Below the pieces are notes generated by a model, which did not search any database, was not told the DNA's origin, and worked only from the letters and a program-made list of their open reading frames with translations. Below are positions 8,686 through 16,397 of a DNA stretch of 64,000 nt, one piece after another (positions within the stretch are counted from its first letter, which is position 1; every line of letters starts with the position of its first letter). The stretch comes from Micromonospora eburnea (GTDB lineage Bacteria > Actinomycetota > Actinomycetes > Mycobacteriales > Micromonosporaceae), in contig NZ_FMHY01000002.1 of assembly GCF_900090225.1 (NCBI RefSeq), forward strand, positions 1,364,001-1,428,000, written 5' to 3'. The translations under genes and the position numbers were made by a program.

Positions 8686-9573
8686 ATGGTGCAGATGCTT
8701 GACGAGGACGGCACCGTCGACCCATTGCGCCGGCGGTCCCGGCGCGGTCGGCGGCAACTGCCCCTCTGGCAGGAACTGCCGCTGTTGCTGGTCGTCGCGT
8801 TCTGCCTGGCGGTGCTGATCCGCACCTTTCTGTTCCAGGCGTTCTTCATCCCTTCCGGGTCGATGGAGAACACCCTCCTCATCGGCGACCGGGTGCTGGT
8901 CAACAAGGTCGTCTACGACGTCCGCGAGCCGGCCCGCGGCGAGGTGGTGGTCTTCCGGGGCACCGATCGGTGGGTGGCCCAGGAGGCGCCGGCGCCGCCG
9001 ACCAACTTCCTCGGCCGGGTCGGCCGGACCCTGGGCGACCTGGTCGGGATCAGCCGCCCGGGGGAGAAGGACTTCATCAAGCGGGTCATCGGCGTCCCCG
9101 GTGACCGGATCTCCTGTTGCGACCCGGCGACCGGCCGGGTCATGGTCAACGGCGTACCGCTGGACGAGTCGGCGTACGTATGGGAGGACTCGCCGGTCGA
9201 GCTGCCGCCGAACGCGAGGGAGTGCCGCTCCCGGCAGTTCACCGAGGTGGTCGTACCGCCGGGGCAGATCTTCGTGATGGGTGATCACCGGCTGGTCTCC
9301 CAGGACGCCCGGTGCCAGGGGCCGGTGCCGATCAGCAACGTGGTCGGTCGGGCCTTCATGGTCGTGTGGCCGTCGCAACGATGGGCCACCCTGCCCGTCC
9401 CGCAGACCTTCGCCGACCTGCCACATGCGAACGCGGCGCCGGCCCGGCCGGCTCCGGTGGATTCCGACCCGGTGGGCGGTGTGGTCCTGATCATTCCGGT
9501 CACAGCCGCGCTCTCCGTTCTCGCGCGTTCAGGGCGACCGCGCCTTGCCCGGCAACGTAGGCTCCACCCGTGA
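8686..9573 (+). CDS. lepB: Signal peptidase I (first of a tandem pair)
   Basis: This is a membrane-anchored serine peptidase that removes signal peptides from exported proteins. After a basic N-terminus there is one membrane segment (LPLLLVVAFCLAVLIRTFLF). The catalytic Ser59 lies in PSGSM and the general-base Lys132 in DFIKRVIG; GDHR near residue 205 is the conserved box E-like motif. The 295-residue protein ends with a second hydrophobic stretch (GVVLIIPVTAALSVLA), absent from the following paralogue. The final bases overlap the GTG of the second copy (GTGA), so the two are translationally coupled. Confidence 0.94.
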   Translation: MVQMLDEDGTVDPLRRRSRRGRRQLPLWQELPLLLVVAFCLAVLIRTFLFQAFFIPSGSMENTLLIGDRVLVNKVVYDVREPARGEVVVFRGTDRWVAQEAPAPPTNFLGRVGRTLGDLVGISRPGEKDFIKRVIGVPGDRISCCDPATGRVMVNGVPLDESAYVWEDSPVELPPNARECRSRQFTEVVVPPGQIFVMGDHRLVSQDARCQGPVPISNVVGRAFMVVWPSQRWATLPVPQTFADLPHANAAPARPAPVDSDPVGGVVLIIPVTAALSVLARSGRPRLARQRRLHP

Positions 9574-10202
9574 TCGACGAGCAGACCGAAAAGCCGCGCA
9601 GCTCCTTCTGGAAGGAGCTGCCCATCCTCCTGGGCGTGGCGATCCTGGTCGCAGTGCTGGTACGCGCCTTCGTGCTGCAGACCTTCTTCATCCCGTCGCC
9701 GTCCATGGAGAACACTCTCAAGATCGACGATCGGGTGCTGGTCAACAAGCTGGTCTACGACTTCCGCTCGCCGCACCGGGGCGAGGTGATCGTCTTCAAG
9801 GCGCCCACCTCCTGGAGCGGGAACCCGCAGGGCGAGGACTTCATCAAGCGGGTGATCGGCGTCGGCGGCGACCACGTGGTCTGCTGTGACCGCACCGGCC
9901 CGCAGGAGCGGTTGGTCATCAACGGCAAACCGATCGACGAGCCCTTCGTCTTCCCCGGCAACAAGCCGGCCGACCAGGATTTCGACATCACCGTGCCGCA
10001 GGGGCGGCTCTGGGTGATGGGCGACCACCGGGAGGCCTCCGGCGACTCCCTGGAGCATTGGCAGCAGTCCGGCGAGGACATCAACGAGGCGACCATCCCC
10101 GAGGACCGGGTGGTCGGCCGGGCCTTCACGATCTTCTGGCCGCCCAGCCGGGCGACCTGGCTCACCGTGCCGAAGCAGTTCGACGGGATCCCCAATCCCT
10201 GA
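9570..10202 (+). CDS. lepB: Signal peptidase I (second of a tandem pair)
   Basis: A second, shorter (210 residues) signal peptidase I. It has one N-terminal membrane segment (ILLGVAILVAVLVRAFVL), Ser45 in PSPSM, Lys93 in DFIKRVIG, and GDHREASGDS. It lacks the C-terminal hydrophobic tail of its neighbour, so the two probably differ in membrane topology or in substrate preference. GTG 9570 overlaps the preceding stop by four bases. Tandem lepB genes are common in streptomycetes and relatives. Confidence 0.94.
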   Translation: MIDEQTEKPRSSFWKELPILLGVAILVAVLVRAFVLQTFFIPSPSMENTLKIDDRVLVNKLVYDFRSPHRGEVIVFKAPTSWSGNPQGEDFIKRVIGVGGDHVVCCDRTGPQERLVINGKPIDEPFVFPGNKPADQDFDITVPQGRLWVMGDHREASGDSLEHWQQSGEDINEATIPEDRVVGRAFTIFWPPSRATWLTVPKQFDGIPNP

Positions 10203-10250
10203 CCCCGGACGGCGTGGTCGTTCGTCGGACGCGTCTGGCAGGCTGGGGCG

Positions 10251-10718
10251 GTGACCGTCTACACCCCTCGTCGCGCGGCTCGTGTGCTGCTCGTCGACGC
10301 GTCCGACCGGGTGCTGCTCTTCGCCGGCACCGACCCGGGGCAGCCGGGGCGCGCCTACTGGTTCACCCCTGGCGGCGGCCTGCGCCCGGGGGAGAGTTCC
10401 GCCGAGGGCGCGGCCCGGGAGCTGGCCGAGGAGACCGGGCTGCGGCTGGCCCCGGTCGCGTTTGGCGTGCCCGTCTGGGCGGAGACGGTGGAATTCCCGT
10501 TCGACGGCGTCTGGTACCGCCAGGAGCAGGAGTTCTTCCTGGTACGGGTCCCGTCCTGGGAGGTCGACACGGCGGGCTTCGACGAGATCGAGCGGGCCAG
10601 CGTGTCCGGGCACCGGTGGTGGTCGGTGGCGGAGCTGGCCGCGACCGCCGAGCGCTACTACCCGTTGGATCTGCCCGAGCGGCTCACCCGGCTGCTCGCC
10701 GGAGGTGTGTCGTGCTGA
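10251..10718 (+). CDS. Nudix hydrolase
   Basis: This 155-residue protein carries a complete Nudix box (GGGLRPGESS...ARELAEETGL, residues ~42-64) and so should hydrolyse a nucleoside-diphosphate-linked compound using Mg2+. No substrate-specific motif is recognisable. GTG 10251 is the likely start. Its end overlaps the rnhB start by seven bases, so it belongs to the lepB-nudix-rnhB-DUF2469 run. Confidence 0.9.
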   Translation: MTVYTPRRAARVLLVDASDRVLLFAGTDPGQPGRAYWFTPGGGLRPGESSAEGAARELAEETGLRLAPVAFGVPVWAETVEFPFDGVWYRQEQEFFLVRVPSWEVDTAGFDEIERASVSGHRWWSVAELAATAERYYPLDLPERLTRLLAGGVSC

Positions 10719-11548
10719 CGCCTCCGCGTACGGTGGTGCGCCGCGACGGTGGCCTCTACGCCCTGGAACGGGCCCTGCAACGGCGGGGCTTCCGGCATGT
10801 GGCCGGCGCCGACGAGGCCGGCCGGGGTGCCTGCGCCGGCCCGCTGGTGGCCGCCGCGGCGGTGCTGCCCGAGGGGCGGCGCGGCGAGATCGAGGGGTTG
10901 GCCGACTCCAAGCTGCTCACCCCGGCCAGCCGGGAGCGGATCTACGACGAGGTGGTGGCCCGGGCCCTGGCGTACGCGGTGGTGGTCATCCCCGCCGAGG
11001 AGGTCGACGCGCGGGGGCTGCACGTGTGCAACCTGGCCGCGATGCGCCGGGCGCTCGCATCGCTGGCCACCCGTCCGGAGTACGTGCTGACCGACGGCTT
11101 CGGCGTCGACGGGCTGGACGTGCCCGGGTTGGCGGTCTGGAAGGGAGACCGGGTGGCCGCCTGCGTGGCGGCGGCCAGCGTGCTGGCCAAGGTCACCCGG
11201 GACCGGATCATGATTGAGCTGGACGAGCGGTATCCGGGCTACGGCTTCGGCGAGCACAAGGGCTACATCACGCCGGAGCACACCGCCGCGCTGCGGGAGC
11301 TCGGGCCCTGCCGGGAGCATCGCTTCTCGTACGTGAACGTGGCGACCGTCTCCGGGCGGGACGGCCGGCCACCGCGTTCCCGGCGCCCGGCGGGCCGGGG
11401 TCCGGACGAGGCGCTGTTCGGCGGCCCGGACGAGCCGATGGAGCGCTCCGGCCCGCCAGGGGGTACCGTCGGCGTGGCGTTGGGCGAGCAGCCGCGACCT
11501 CCGGCGCCGGTGGGGGAAGATGTGGTCATGGAAGGCGGAGAGCGATGA
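10712..11548 (+). CDS. rnhB: Ribonuclease HII
   Basis: RNase HII removes single ribonucleotides and RNA primers from DNA. The catalytic DEAGRG is at residues 34-39, with further acidic residues in LADSKLL, LTDGFGVDG and the AAASVLAKVTRD motif, then GYGFGEHKGY. The family core ends near residue 210; about 65 further residues form a disordered Arg/Gly/Pro-rich tail. GTG 10712 follows GGAGG at 10701. The stop overlaps the next ATG (ATGA). Confidence 0.95.
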   Translation: MLTPPRTVVRRDGGLYALERALQRRGFRHVAGADEAGRGACAGPLVAAAAVLPEGRRGEIEGLADSKLLTPASRERIYDEVVARALAYAVVVIPAEEVDARGLHVCNLAAMRRALASLATRPEYVLTDGFGVDGLDVPGLAVWKGDRVAACVAAASVLAKVTRDRIMIELDERYPGYGFGEHKGYITPEHTAALRELGPCREHRFSYVNVATVSGRDGRPPRSRRPAGRGPDEALFGGPDEPMERSGPPGGTVGVALGEQPRPPAPVGEDVVMEGGER

Positions 11549-11868
11549 GCGCCGAAGATCTCGAAAAGTACGAGACCGAGATGGAGCTGCAGCTCTACCG
11601 GGAGTACCGCGACATTGTCCGCCAGTTCTCCTACGTGGTGGAGACCGAGCGCCGCTTCTACCTGGCCAACCAGGTCGACCTGCACGTCCGCAACTCTGAC
11701 GGCGAGGTCTACTTCGAGGTCGAGATGCACGACGCGTGGGTGTGGGACATGTACCGTCCTGCCCGGTTTGTCAAGAATGTTCGGGTGATGACGTTCAAGG
11801 ACGTCAATGTGGAAGAGCTGGAAAAGCCCGACATCTCGCTTCCCGCGGATTCCGGATTCGGCGGCTGA
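11545..11868 (+). CDS. DUF2469 family protein
   Basis: A 107-residue acidic protein of the DUF2469 family, found almost only in actinobacteria and nearly always next to rnhB. It begins MSAEDLEKYETEMELQLYRE and carries an aromatic-rich centre (VEMHDAWVWDMYRPARF). Function is unknown. It overlaps rnhB by four bases and is the last gene before the inverted segment. Confidence 0.92.
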   Translation: MSAEDLEKYETEMELQLYREYRDIVRQFSYVVETERRFYLANQVDLHVRNSDGEVYFEVEMHDAWVWDMYRPARFVKNVRVMTFKDVNVEELEKPDISLPADSGFGG

Positions 11869-12218
11869 CCCGGCCGGACGTCGGGCCGGTCCGACCTGCC
11901 ACCACCGCCGACGGCTGATCGCTCCGCCAGCACCACACCACCTCGACCCGCCGCACCAGGTTCTTCGGCGAAGCCACTCCGGTTCCACGGCTGCTCGACC
12001 GGCTGGTTCCGCCCCCCGGAGGCGTCCGTCGCCCGCGCACTCGGGAAAGTGACGCCCCGGCGCCGCCACGCCCACGTGCCGGGGTCGGCTCCTCAAGGTC
12101 GCAGTCGTGCCGCCGTCGAGGCCGGCTCGATGGCGGTGGCCGGCGCGTGATCCGACCGTCCATCGTGCAAGGCCCGCCTTGATCCACAGTGGCCGGCCGG
12201 GCCGCCTCCACGACCCGG
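11869..12218. other. 350-bp gene-free stretch
   Basis: I see no convincing gene here. Short open frames exist on both strands but have no start context, no recognisable motifs and biased Pro/Arg/Ser composition. The position matches one edge of the apparent yraN-M23 inversion, so it may contain breakpoint debris. Confidence 0.5.
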
Positions 12219-12869
12219 TCAGGGGCGGGCGAGGCGGCGACCGCCGACGAACTCGAACATCGTCACCCCGGGCGGCAGCGGGCGCGGCGTGCCGGTGAAG
12301 CGGTGCACGCCGACCCCCACCCCGTCGGCCGGGCTGCTCACCGCCACCGGCGTGAAGCCCTCCTCGGCGAACCATTCGCAGATCGTGGGGACCAGGTCCG
12401 GCTCACGGCGGTGCCGGGTCCAGAAGACCGTGCCCCCGGTGGCGCAGAGCGCCGCGCAGTGCCCGACCGTGGCCCGGACGTCGGCGTCGACGATGTTGCC
12501 GAACACCCCGCAGACCAGGACCAGGTCCGCCGGGGCGAAATCGGCGTACCGGTCGGTGAGCGCCGCGTCGCCGACCACCACCTCCACGCCGGTGAGGCCG
12601 GCCTCGGCGGCGGCCCTGCGGGCCACCTCGGCGTTGCGTGGATCCAGCTCGACCAGGCGGGCGGTGACGTCGTCCCGCCGGGGATGGGCGGCGAGCACCG
12701 GGATCAGGTCGTGCCCCTGGCCCGCGCAGAGGCTGATCGCCCGCAGCGGGCCCGCCGGTGCCGCGTCCAACGCCTCCCGGACCCGGACCCGCACCTCGGC
12801 GAGGCGCCGCGACAGGGCAGAGCCGGGCTGTTCGTAGTCGGCGTGCCAGGCGTACCAGTCCCTCGTCAC
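12219..12869 (-). CDS. Class I SAM-dependent methyltransferase
   Basis: A 216-residue protein with a Rossmann methyltransferase core: motif I is SLCAGQGHDL (residues ~46-55), acidic loop LVELDPRN, motif LVCGVFGN and a post-core FWTRHRREPDL segment. It should transfer a methyl group from SAM to an unknown small molecule or macromolecule. It diverges from the M23 peptidase gene with a 123-bp gap. Confidence 0.85.
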   Translation of the reverse strand: MTRDWYAWHADYEQPGSALSRRLAEVRVRVREALDAAPAGPLRAISLCAGQGHDLIPVLAAHPRRDDVTARLVELDPRNAEVARRAAAEAGLTGVEVVVGDAALTDRYADFAPADLVLVCGVFGNIVDADVRATVGHCAALCATGGTVFWTRHRREPDLVPTICEWFAEEGFTPVAVSSPADGVGVGVHRFTGTPRPLPPGVTMFEFVGGRRLARP

Positions 12870-12992
12870 GCGGCCAGCATAGGCGGCGGTGCCCTACCAG
12901 ATCGTCCCCGCGTACGGGGCCCTGTCCACAGCCGGACCGTCGTCCACAGTGCCCGACGCCGTCGCTGGCCCGAGTCCGCCGAGGACGGCAGG

Positions 12993-13886
12993 GTGCCGGG
13001 TGTGCGGACCTTTCTGCGACGGGCCGGCACGGCCCTTAACGCCCTGCTGCTCGTGATTCCGGCGACCGCCCCGCTCGGCGTCCCGCCTCTCGTGGTCCCG
13101 GCGATCGGCCGTGTCGTCGTCTCGCCCCTCGTGGTCCCGGCGGCCGCCCAGGTCGTCGTCTCGCCTCTCGTGGTGCCGGCGATCGGCCGGGTCGTCGTCT
13201 CGCCTCGATCCGGCGTGGCCGTCCGCTCGGCGGCTCCCGTCCATACCCCGGTGTCGTCGGCGTCGGCCCCGGGGCGGGCGGCGACTGCTGCGGAGCCGCT
13301 CCCGCTCGGCCCGCCGCCGATCGATCTGCACGAGTCGGTGACCATCTCCGGCGGCGCGAGAGCAGCCGCGGCGGCGGCCGTCGAACCCCAGCCGCGGTTC
13401 GGCTGGCCTCTGGCCGGCACGCCCCGCCCGGCACGCCGGTTCGACCCGCCGCCGCAGCCGTGGCTGCCCGGCCACCGGGGCGTCGATCTGGCCGCCACGC
13501 CGGGCGTCGAGGTCCGCGCCGCCGGCACCGGGATCGTCCTCTTCGCGGGCCTGGTGGCCGGGCGTCCGGTGATGACCATCGGGCACGCCGACGGGCTACG
13601 CACCACCTACGAACCGGTACGCCCCGGGCTGCCGGTCGGCGCCCAGGTCACGGCCGGCACCCCGATCGGCGTGCTCCTCGCCGGCCATCCGGGCTGCCTG
13701 ACCGAGGCGTGCCTGCATTGGGGGCTGCGCCGGGGCGAGGAGTACCTGGACCCGCTCACCCTGCTCGGCCTCGGCGCGGTCCGGCTCCTTCCGCTCGACG
13801 TCCCGGCCGTCGATGCCGCTCAGCCCTGGGCGAGCAGCACGGGCAGGCGGACGGCCAGCCGGTCGTACTCGTCCGGGGTGTTGTAG
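12993..13886 (+). CDS. Secreted M23 family peptidase (LytM-like)
   Basis: This peptidoglycan-hydrolase-type protein has an N-terminal signal/anchor (FLRRAGTALNALLLVIPATAPLG), three tandem 13-residue repeats PLVVPAxxxVVVS, a low-complexity Ala/Pro linker and a C-terminal M23 domain. The first zinc ligands are in GHRGVDLA; the second motif reads CLHWGLR, where the first His of the usual HxH is Cys, as I recall for actinobacterial relatives. Starts GTG 12993 or GTG 13002 are both possible. The last 67 bases overlap the convergent aminotransferase gene. In mycobacteria the homologue lies beside rpsB; here it is 7.5 kb away, in keeping with an inversion. Confidence 0.87.
   Translation: MPGVRTFLRRAGTALNALLLVIPATAPLGVPPLVVPAIGRVVVSPLVVPAAAQVVVSPLVVPAIGRVVVSPRSGVAVRSAAPVHTPVSSASAPGRAATAAEPLPLGPPPIDLHESVTISGGARAAAAAAVEPQPRFGWPLAGTPRPARRFDPPPQPWLPGHRGVDLAATPGVEVRAAGTGIVLFAGLVAGRPVMTIGHADGLRTTYEPVRPGLPVGAQVTAGTPIGVLLAGHPGCLTEACLHWGLRRGEEYLDPLTLLGLGAVRLLPLDVPAVDAAQPWASSTGRRTASRSYSSGVL
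13086..13202 (+). repeat. Three tandem 39-bp repeats inside the M23 gene
   Basis: Units 13086-13124, 13125-13163 and 13164-13202 each encode PLVV-P-A-three variable-VVVS (13 residues). They are in frame, so copy number change would keep the reading frame. The hydrophobic repeats extend the region just after the signal segment. Confidence 0.9.
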
Positions 13887-15001
13887 ACCTGGCCGCAGAG
13901 GCGCAGCCAGCCCCGGCCGTTCCAGGCCGCCACCGACACCTCGGCGGCGAGCCGTTCCGCGATCCGGGCCCGCAGCGCCCGCGCTGCGTCCATCGTCGTG
14001 GCGACGCCGGGCGGCAGCGGAATGAGCCGCATCGCCACCGTCGGCCCGCCGGGCTCCGGCAGGTGGGACGGCGCCACCCCGAGCGCGTCCCCGACCACCC
14101 GCTGCCCGTACGCGGCCAGTGCGGCGTTATGCGCGCGTACCCGGTCCGGCCCCAGGCTGCGCAGGGTGAACGGGCCCGCCGGGGCGGCCAACCATGACGT
14201 GTAGTCCAGCGTCGCCTGCCACTCGACCCGGGTGGGAAAGCCGCTGTCCTGTTCCCAGGACACGACGAGCGGTTGGATCCGCTCCCGCCACGGCTCGGCC
14301 ACCACCAGCGCGGCGGTGCCCCGCGGCGTGTACGCCCACTTGTGCAGGTTGCCGACCCAGAAGTCGGCACCGATCGAGGCCACCGTCGTCGGCAGCATGC
14401 CCGGCGCGTGCGCCCCGTCGACCAGGACCGGGATGCCCTGCTCCCGGGCCACCCCGACGATCGCCGCCGTCGGGAAGAGCCGGGCGGTGGGCGAGGTGAT
14501 CTGGTCGACGATCAGCAGCCGGGTACGTCCCGGGCGCAGGCCGGCCCGGATGATCTCGACCATCTCTTCGTCGGTGGCGTTCAGCGGCACCGACACCGTC
14601 CGGGACTCCGCCCCGGTCCGCCGGCACTCCCGAGCCACCGACAGGGCGACTGCCCCGTACCCGTGGTCGGTGGTCAGCACCTCCTCGCCGGGGCGCAGGC
14701 CGAGCGACTGGAGCACCACCGCCACGCCGGTGGTCGCGTTGCCCACCAGCGCGGTGCCGTCCGGGTCGGCCCCGAGGAACCCGGCCAGGTGTCGCCGCGT
14801 GTGGGCGATCCGGTCGACCAGGCCCTCGGCGAAGAAACGGAGCGGATTCGCCTCCATCTCGTCACGCAGGCGCTGCTGGGCCCGCTGCACACCGATCGGA
14901 ACCGCGCCGAACGACCCGTGGTTGAGATGGCTGACCGACGGGTCGAGGGAGAAGAGCAGCCGAGCCCCGGGGATGGGCTCGGGCGGCTGCGGGACCGTCA
15001 T
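13820..15001 (-). CDS. PLP-dependent aminotransferase class V (isopenicillin-N-epimerase-like)
   Basis: A 393-residue fold-type I PLP enzyme. The Schiff-base lysine is in NLHKWAYTPRG, preceded by the PLP-binding DGAHAPG, and the N-terminal HLNHGSFGAVP motif is typical of the isopenicillin N epimerase/cysteine desulfurase-like branch. Substrate unknown: racemase, desulfurase or aminotransferase are all possible. It is on the - strand, converges with and overlaps the M23 gene by 67 bp, and has the 77-bp repeat and xerC upstream. Confidence 0.87.
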   Translation of the reverse strand: MTVPQPPEPIPGARLLFSLDPSVSHLNHGSFGAVPIGVQRAQQRLRDEMEANPLRFFAEGLVDRIAHTRRHLAGFLGADPDGTALVGNATTGVAVVLQSLGLRPGEEVLTTDHGYGAVALSVARECRRTGAESRTVSVPLNATDEEMVEIIRAGLRPGRTRLLIVDQITSPTARLFPTAAIVGVAREQGIPVLVDGAHAPGMLPTTVASIGADFWVGNLHKWAYTPRGTAALVVAEPWRERIQPLVVSWEQDSGFPTRVEWQATLDYTSWLAAPAGPFTLRSLGPDRVRAHNAALAAYGQRVVGDALGVAPSHLPEPGGPTVAMRLIPLPPGVATTMDAARALRARIAERLAAEVSVAAWNGRGWLRLCGQVYNTPDEYDRLAVRLPVLLAQG

Positions 15002-15091
15002 TCGCTGATCGTAGCCCGCCGTGGATCATCAACTCGCGGTTCTTCCGCGCAGGAGCGGTTGCTGCCGAACCGGCGTACAAGTCGGCTGCCT

Positions 15092-15168
15092 GATCCACAC
15101 CATGTCGCGCAGACGGCGCTATCCGGCACCCGTCGAGACCACCACATCCCGCACACGGAGCCGATCAA
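15092..15168. repeat. 77-bp element with inverted ends, degenerate copy
   Basis: It begins TGATCCACACCATGT and ends CACACGGAGCCGATCA. Its length and both ends match the 76-bp element at 31327-31402, though the left arm has drifted. It lies between the xerC 3' end and the aminotransferase start. Inverted ends without a coding frame suggest a small non-autonomous element or a bidirectional terminator. Confidence 0.6.
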
Positions 15169-15189
15169 GGTCTAGCGTCTCACCCAGGG

Positions 15190-16191
15190 TCAGGCCCGCG
15201 GGTGCGCCTGGCGGTACGCCGCCCGGAGCCGCTCCACCGACACATGCGTGTAGATCTGCGTGCTGGCCAGCGAGGAGTGGCCCAGCAACTCCTGCACGGC
15301 CCGCAGATCCGCCCCGCCCTCAAGCAGATGGGTGGCCGCGGAGTGCCGCAGCCCGTGCGGGGTCGTGCGGGGCAGGCCGGTGGCCTCGGCGTAGTCGGCG
15401 ACGACCCGGCGCGCCGTGGTCGGGTTGAGTCGTCCGCCCCGCGCGCCCAACAGCAGCGCCGCCCCGGAGGCGGGAGCGGCCAGGGCGGGCCTGCCTCGGC
15501 TCAGCCAGGCGTCCAGGGCGTGCTGCGCCGGCACCCCGTACGGCACGGCTCGTTCCCGCCCGCCCTTGCCCAGGACCCGGACCACCCGGCGGACGTGGTC
15601 GACGTCGGTGACGTCCAGCCCACACGCCTCGCTGATCCGTACGCCGGTGCCGTAGAGCAGTTCGAGCAGCACCCGGTCGCGTAGCAGCACCGCGTCACCG
15701 GTTCCGGCGTCGTCCCCGCCGGCGGTCGACCCGTTGATGTCCGCCGATCCGGTGCCGCCGGCCGGGTGAGGCGCGTTCATCAGGGCGGCGGCCTGGTCGG
15801 ACCGCAGGACCGCGGGCAGTTCCCGGTGGGCCCGGGGACTGGACAGCGGGGCGGCCACGTCGGCGGTGAGCCGGCCCGCTCGGTACGCCCACGCGCTGAA
15901 TGCGCGCGCGGAGGCGGCCCGGCGGGCCAGCGACGTGCGGGCCGAGCCCATCGTCCGCTGCTTCGCCAACCAGCTCCGCAGCACGGTCAGGTCCAGCTCC
16001 GACAGGTTCGCACAGCCCATCCGTACCGCGTGGTCGAGCAGGGAGACCAGGTCGGTCACGTACGCCCGCACGGTGTGCGCGGACCGGTTACGCACCCGGG
16101 CCAGGTGCTCGGCGAACTCGTCCACCGCCTCCCGCATCTCCACCGGCAGCGCCTCGTGGACCGCCCGCGTGCCGCGCCGTTCGGCGCTCAC
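15190..16191 (-). CDS. xerC: Tyrosine recombinase XerC
   Basis: XerC/XerD recombinases resolve chromosome dimers at dif near replication termination. All catalytic residues are visible in this 333-residue protein: Arg185 (GVRISE), Lys209 (GKGGRE), His279/Arg282 (PHGLRH), His305 (LGHSS) and Tyr314 (QIYTH). Residues ~150-167 form a Gly/Asp/Ala-rich insertion between the N-terminal and catalytic domains that is longer than usual. GTG 16191 has GGGAGA five bases upstream. The location next to dprA and comM is the normal actinobacterial context. The 206-bp gap to dprA has no gene. Confidence 0.93.
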   Translation of the reverse strand: MSAERRGTRAVHEALPVEMREAVDEFAEHLARVRNRSAHTVRAYVTDLVSLLDHAVRMGCANLSELDLTVLRSWLAKQRTMGSARTSLARRAASARAFSAWAYRAGRLTADVAAPLSSPRAHRELPAVLRSDQAAALMNAPHPAGGTGSADINGSTAGGDDAGTGDAVLLRDRVLLELLYGTGVRISEACGLDVTDVDHVRRVVRVLGKGGRERAVPYGVPAQHALDAWLSRGRPALAAPASGAALLLGARGGRLNPTTARRVVADYAEATGLPRTTPHGLRHSAATHLLEGGADLRAVQELLGHSSLASTQIYTHVSVERLRAAYRQAHPRA

Positions 16192-16397
16192 CGGCGTCTC
16201 CCGGATCGCCCGTCGATCGCCCGTCCGGCCGAGCCCGGCGTCCGGGCCGGGCGGCGGGGCGTGTCGGTGAACCAGGACGGCCGGGAGGCGTCGTTGGAAG
16301 GCGTCCCGCAGCCGGTGCGGACGCTGCTGTCGGCGGACACCGACCCAGCCTACGGGCCGTGCCGCCCCGGGTCGCCCGACGGCGGCACCGGCCCGCG

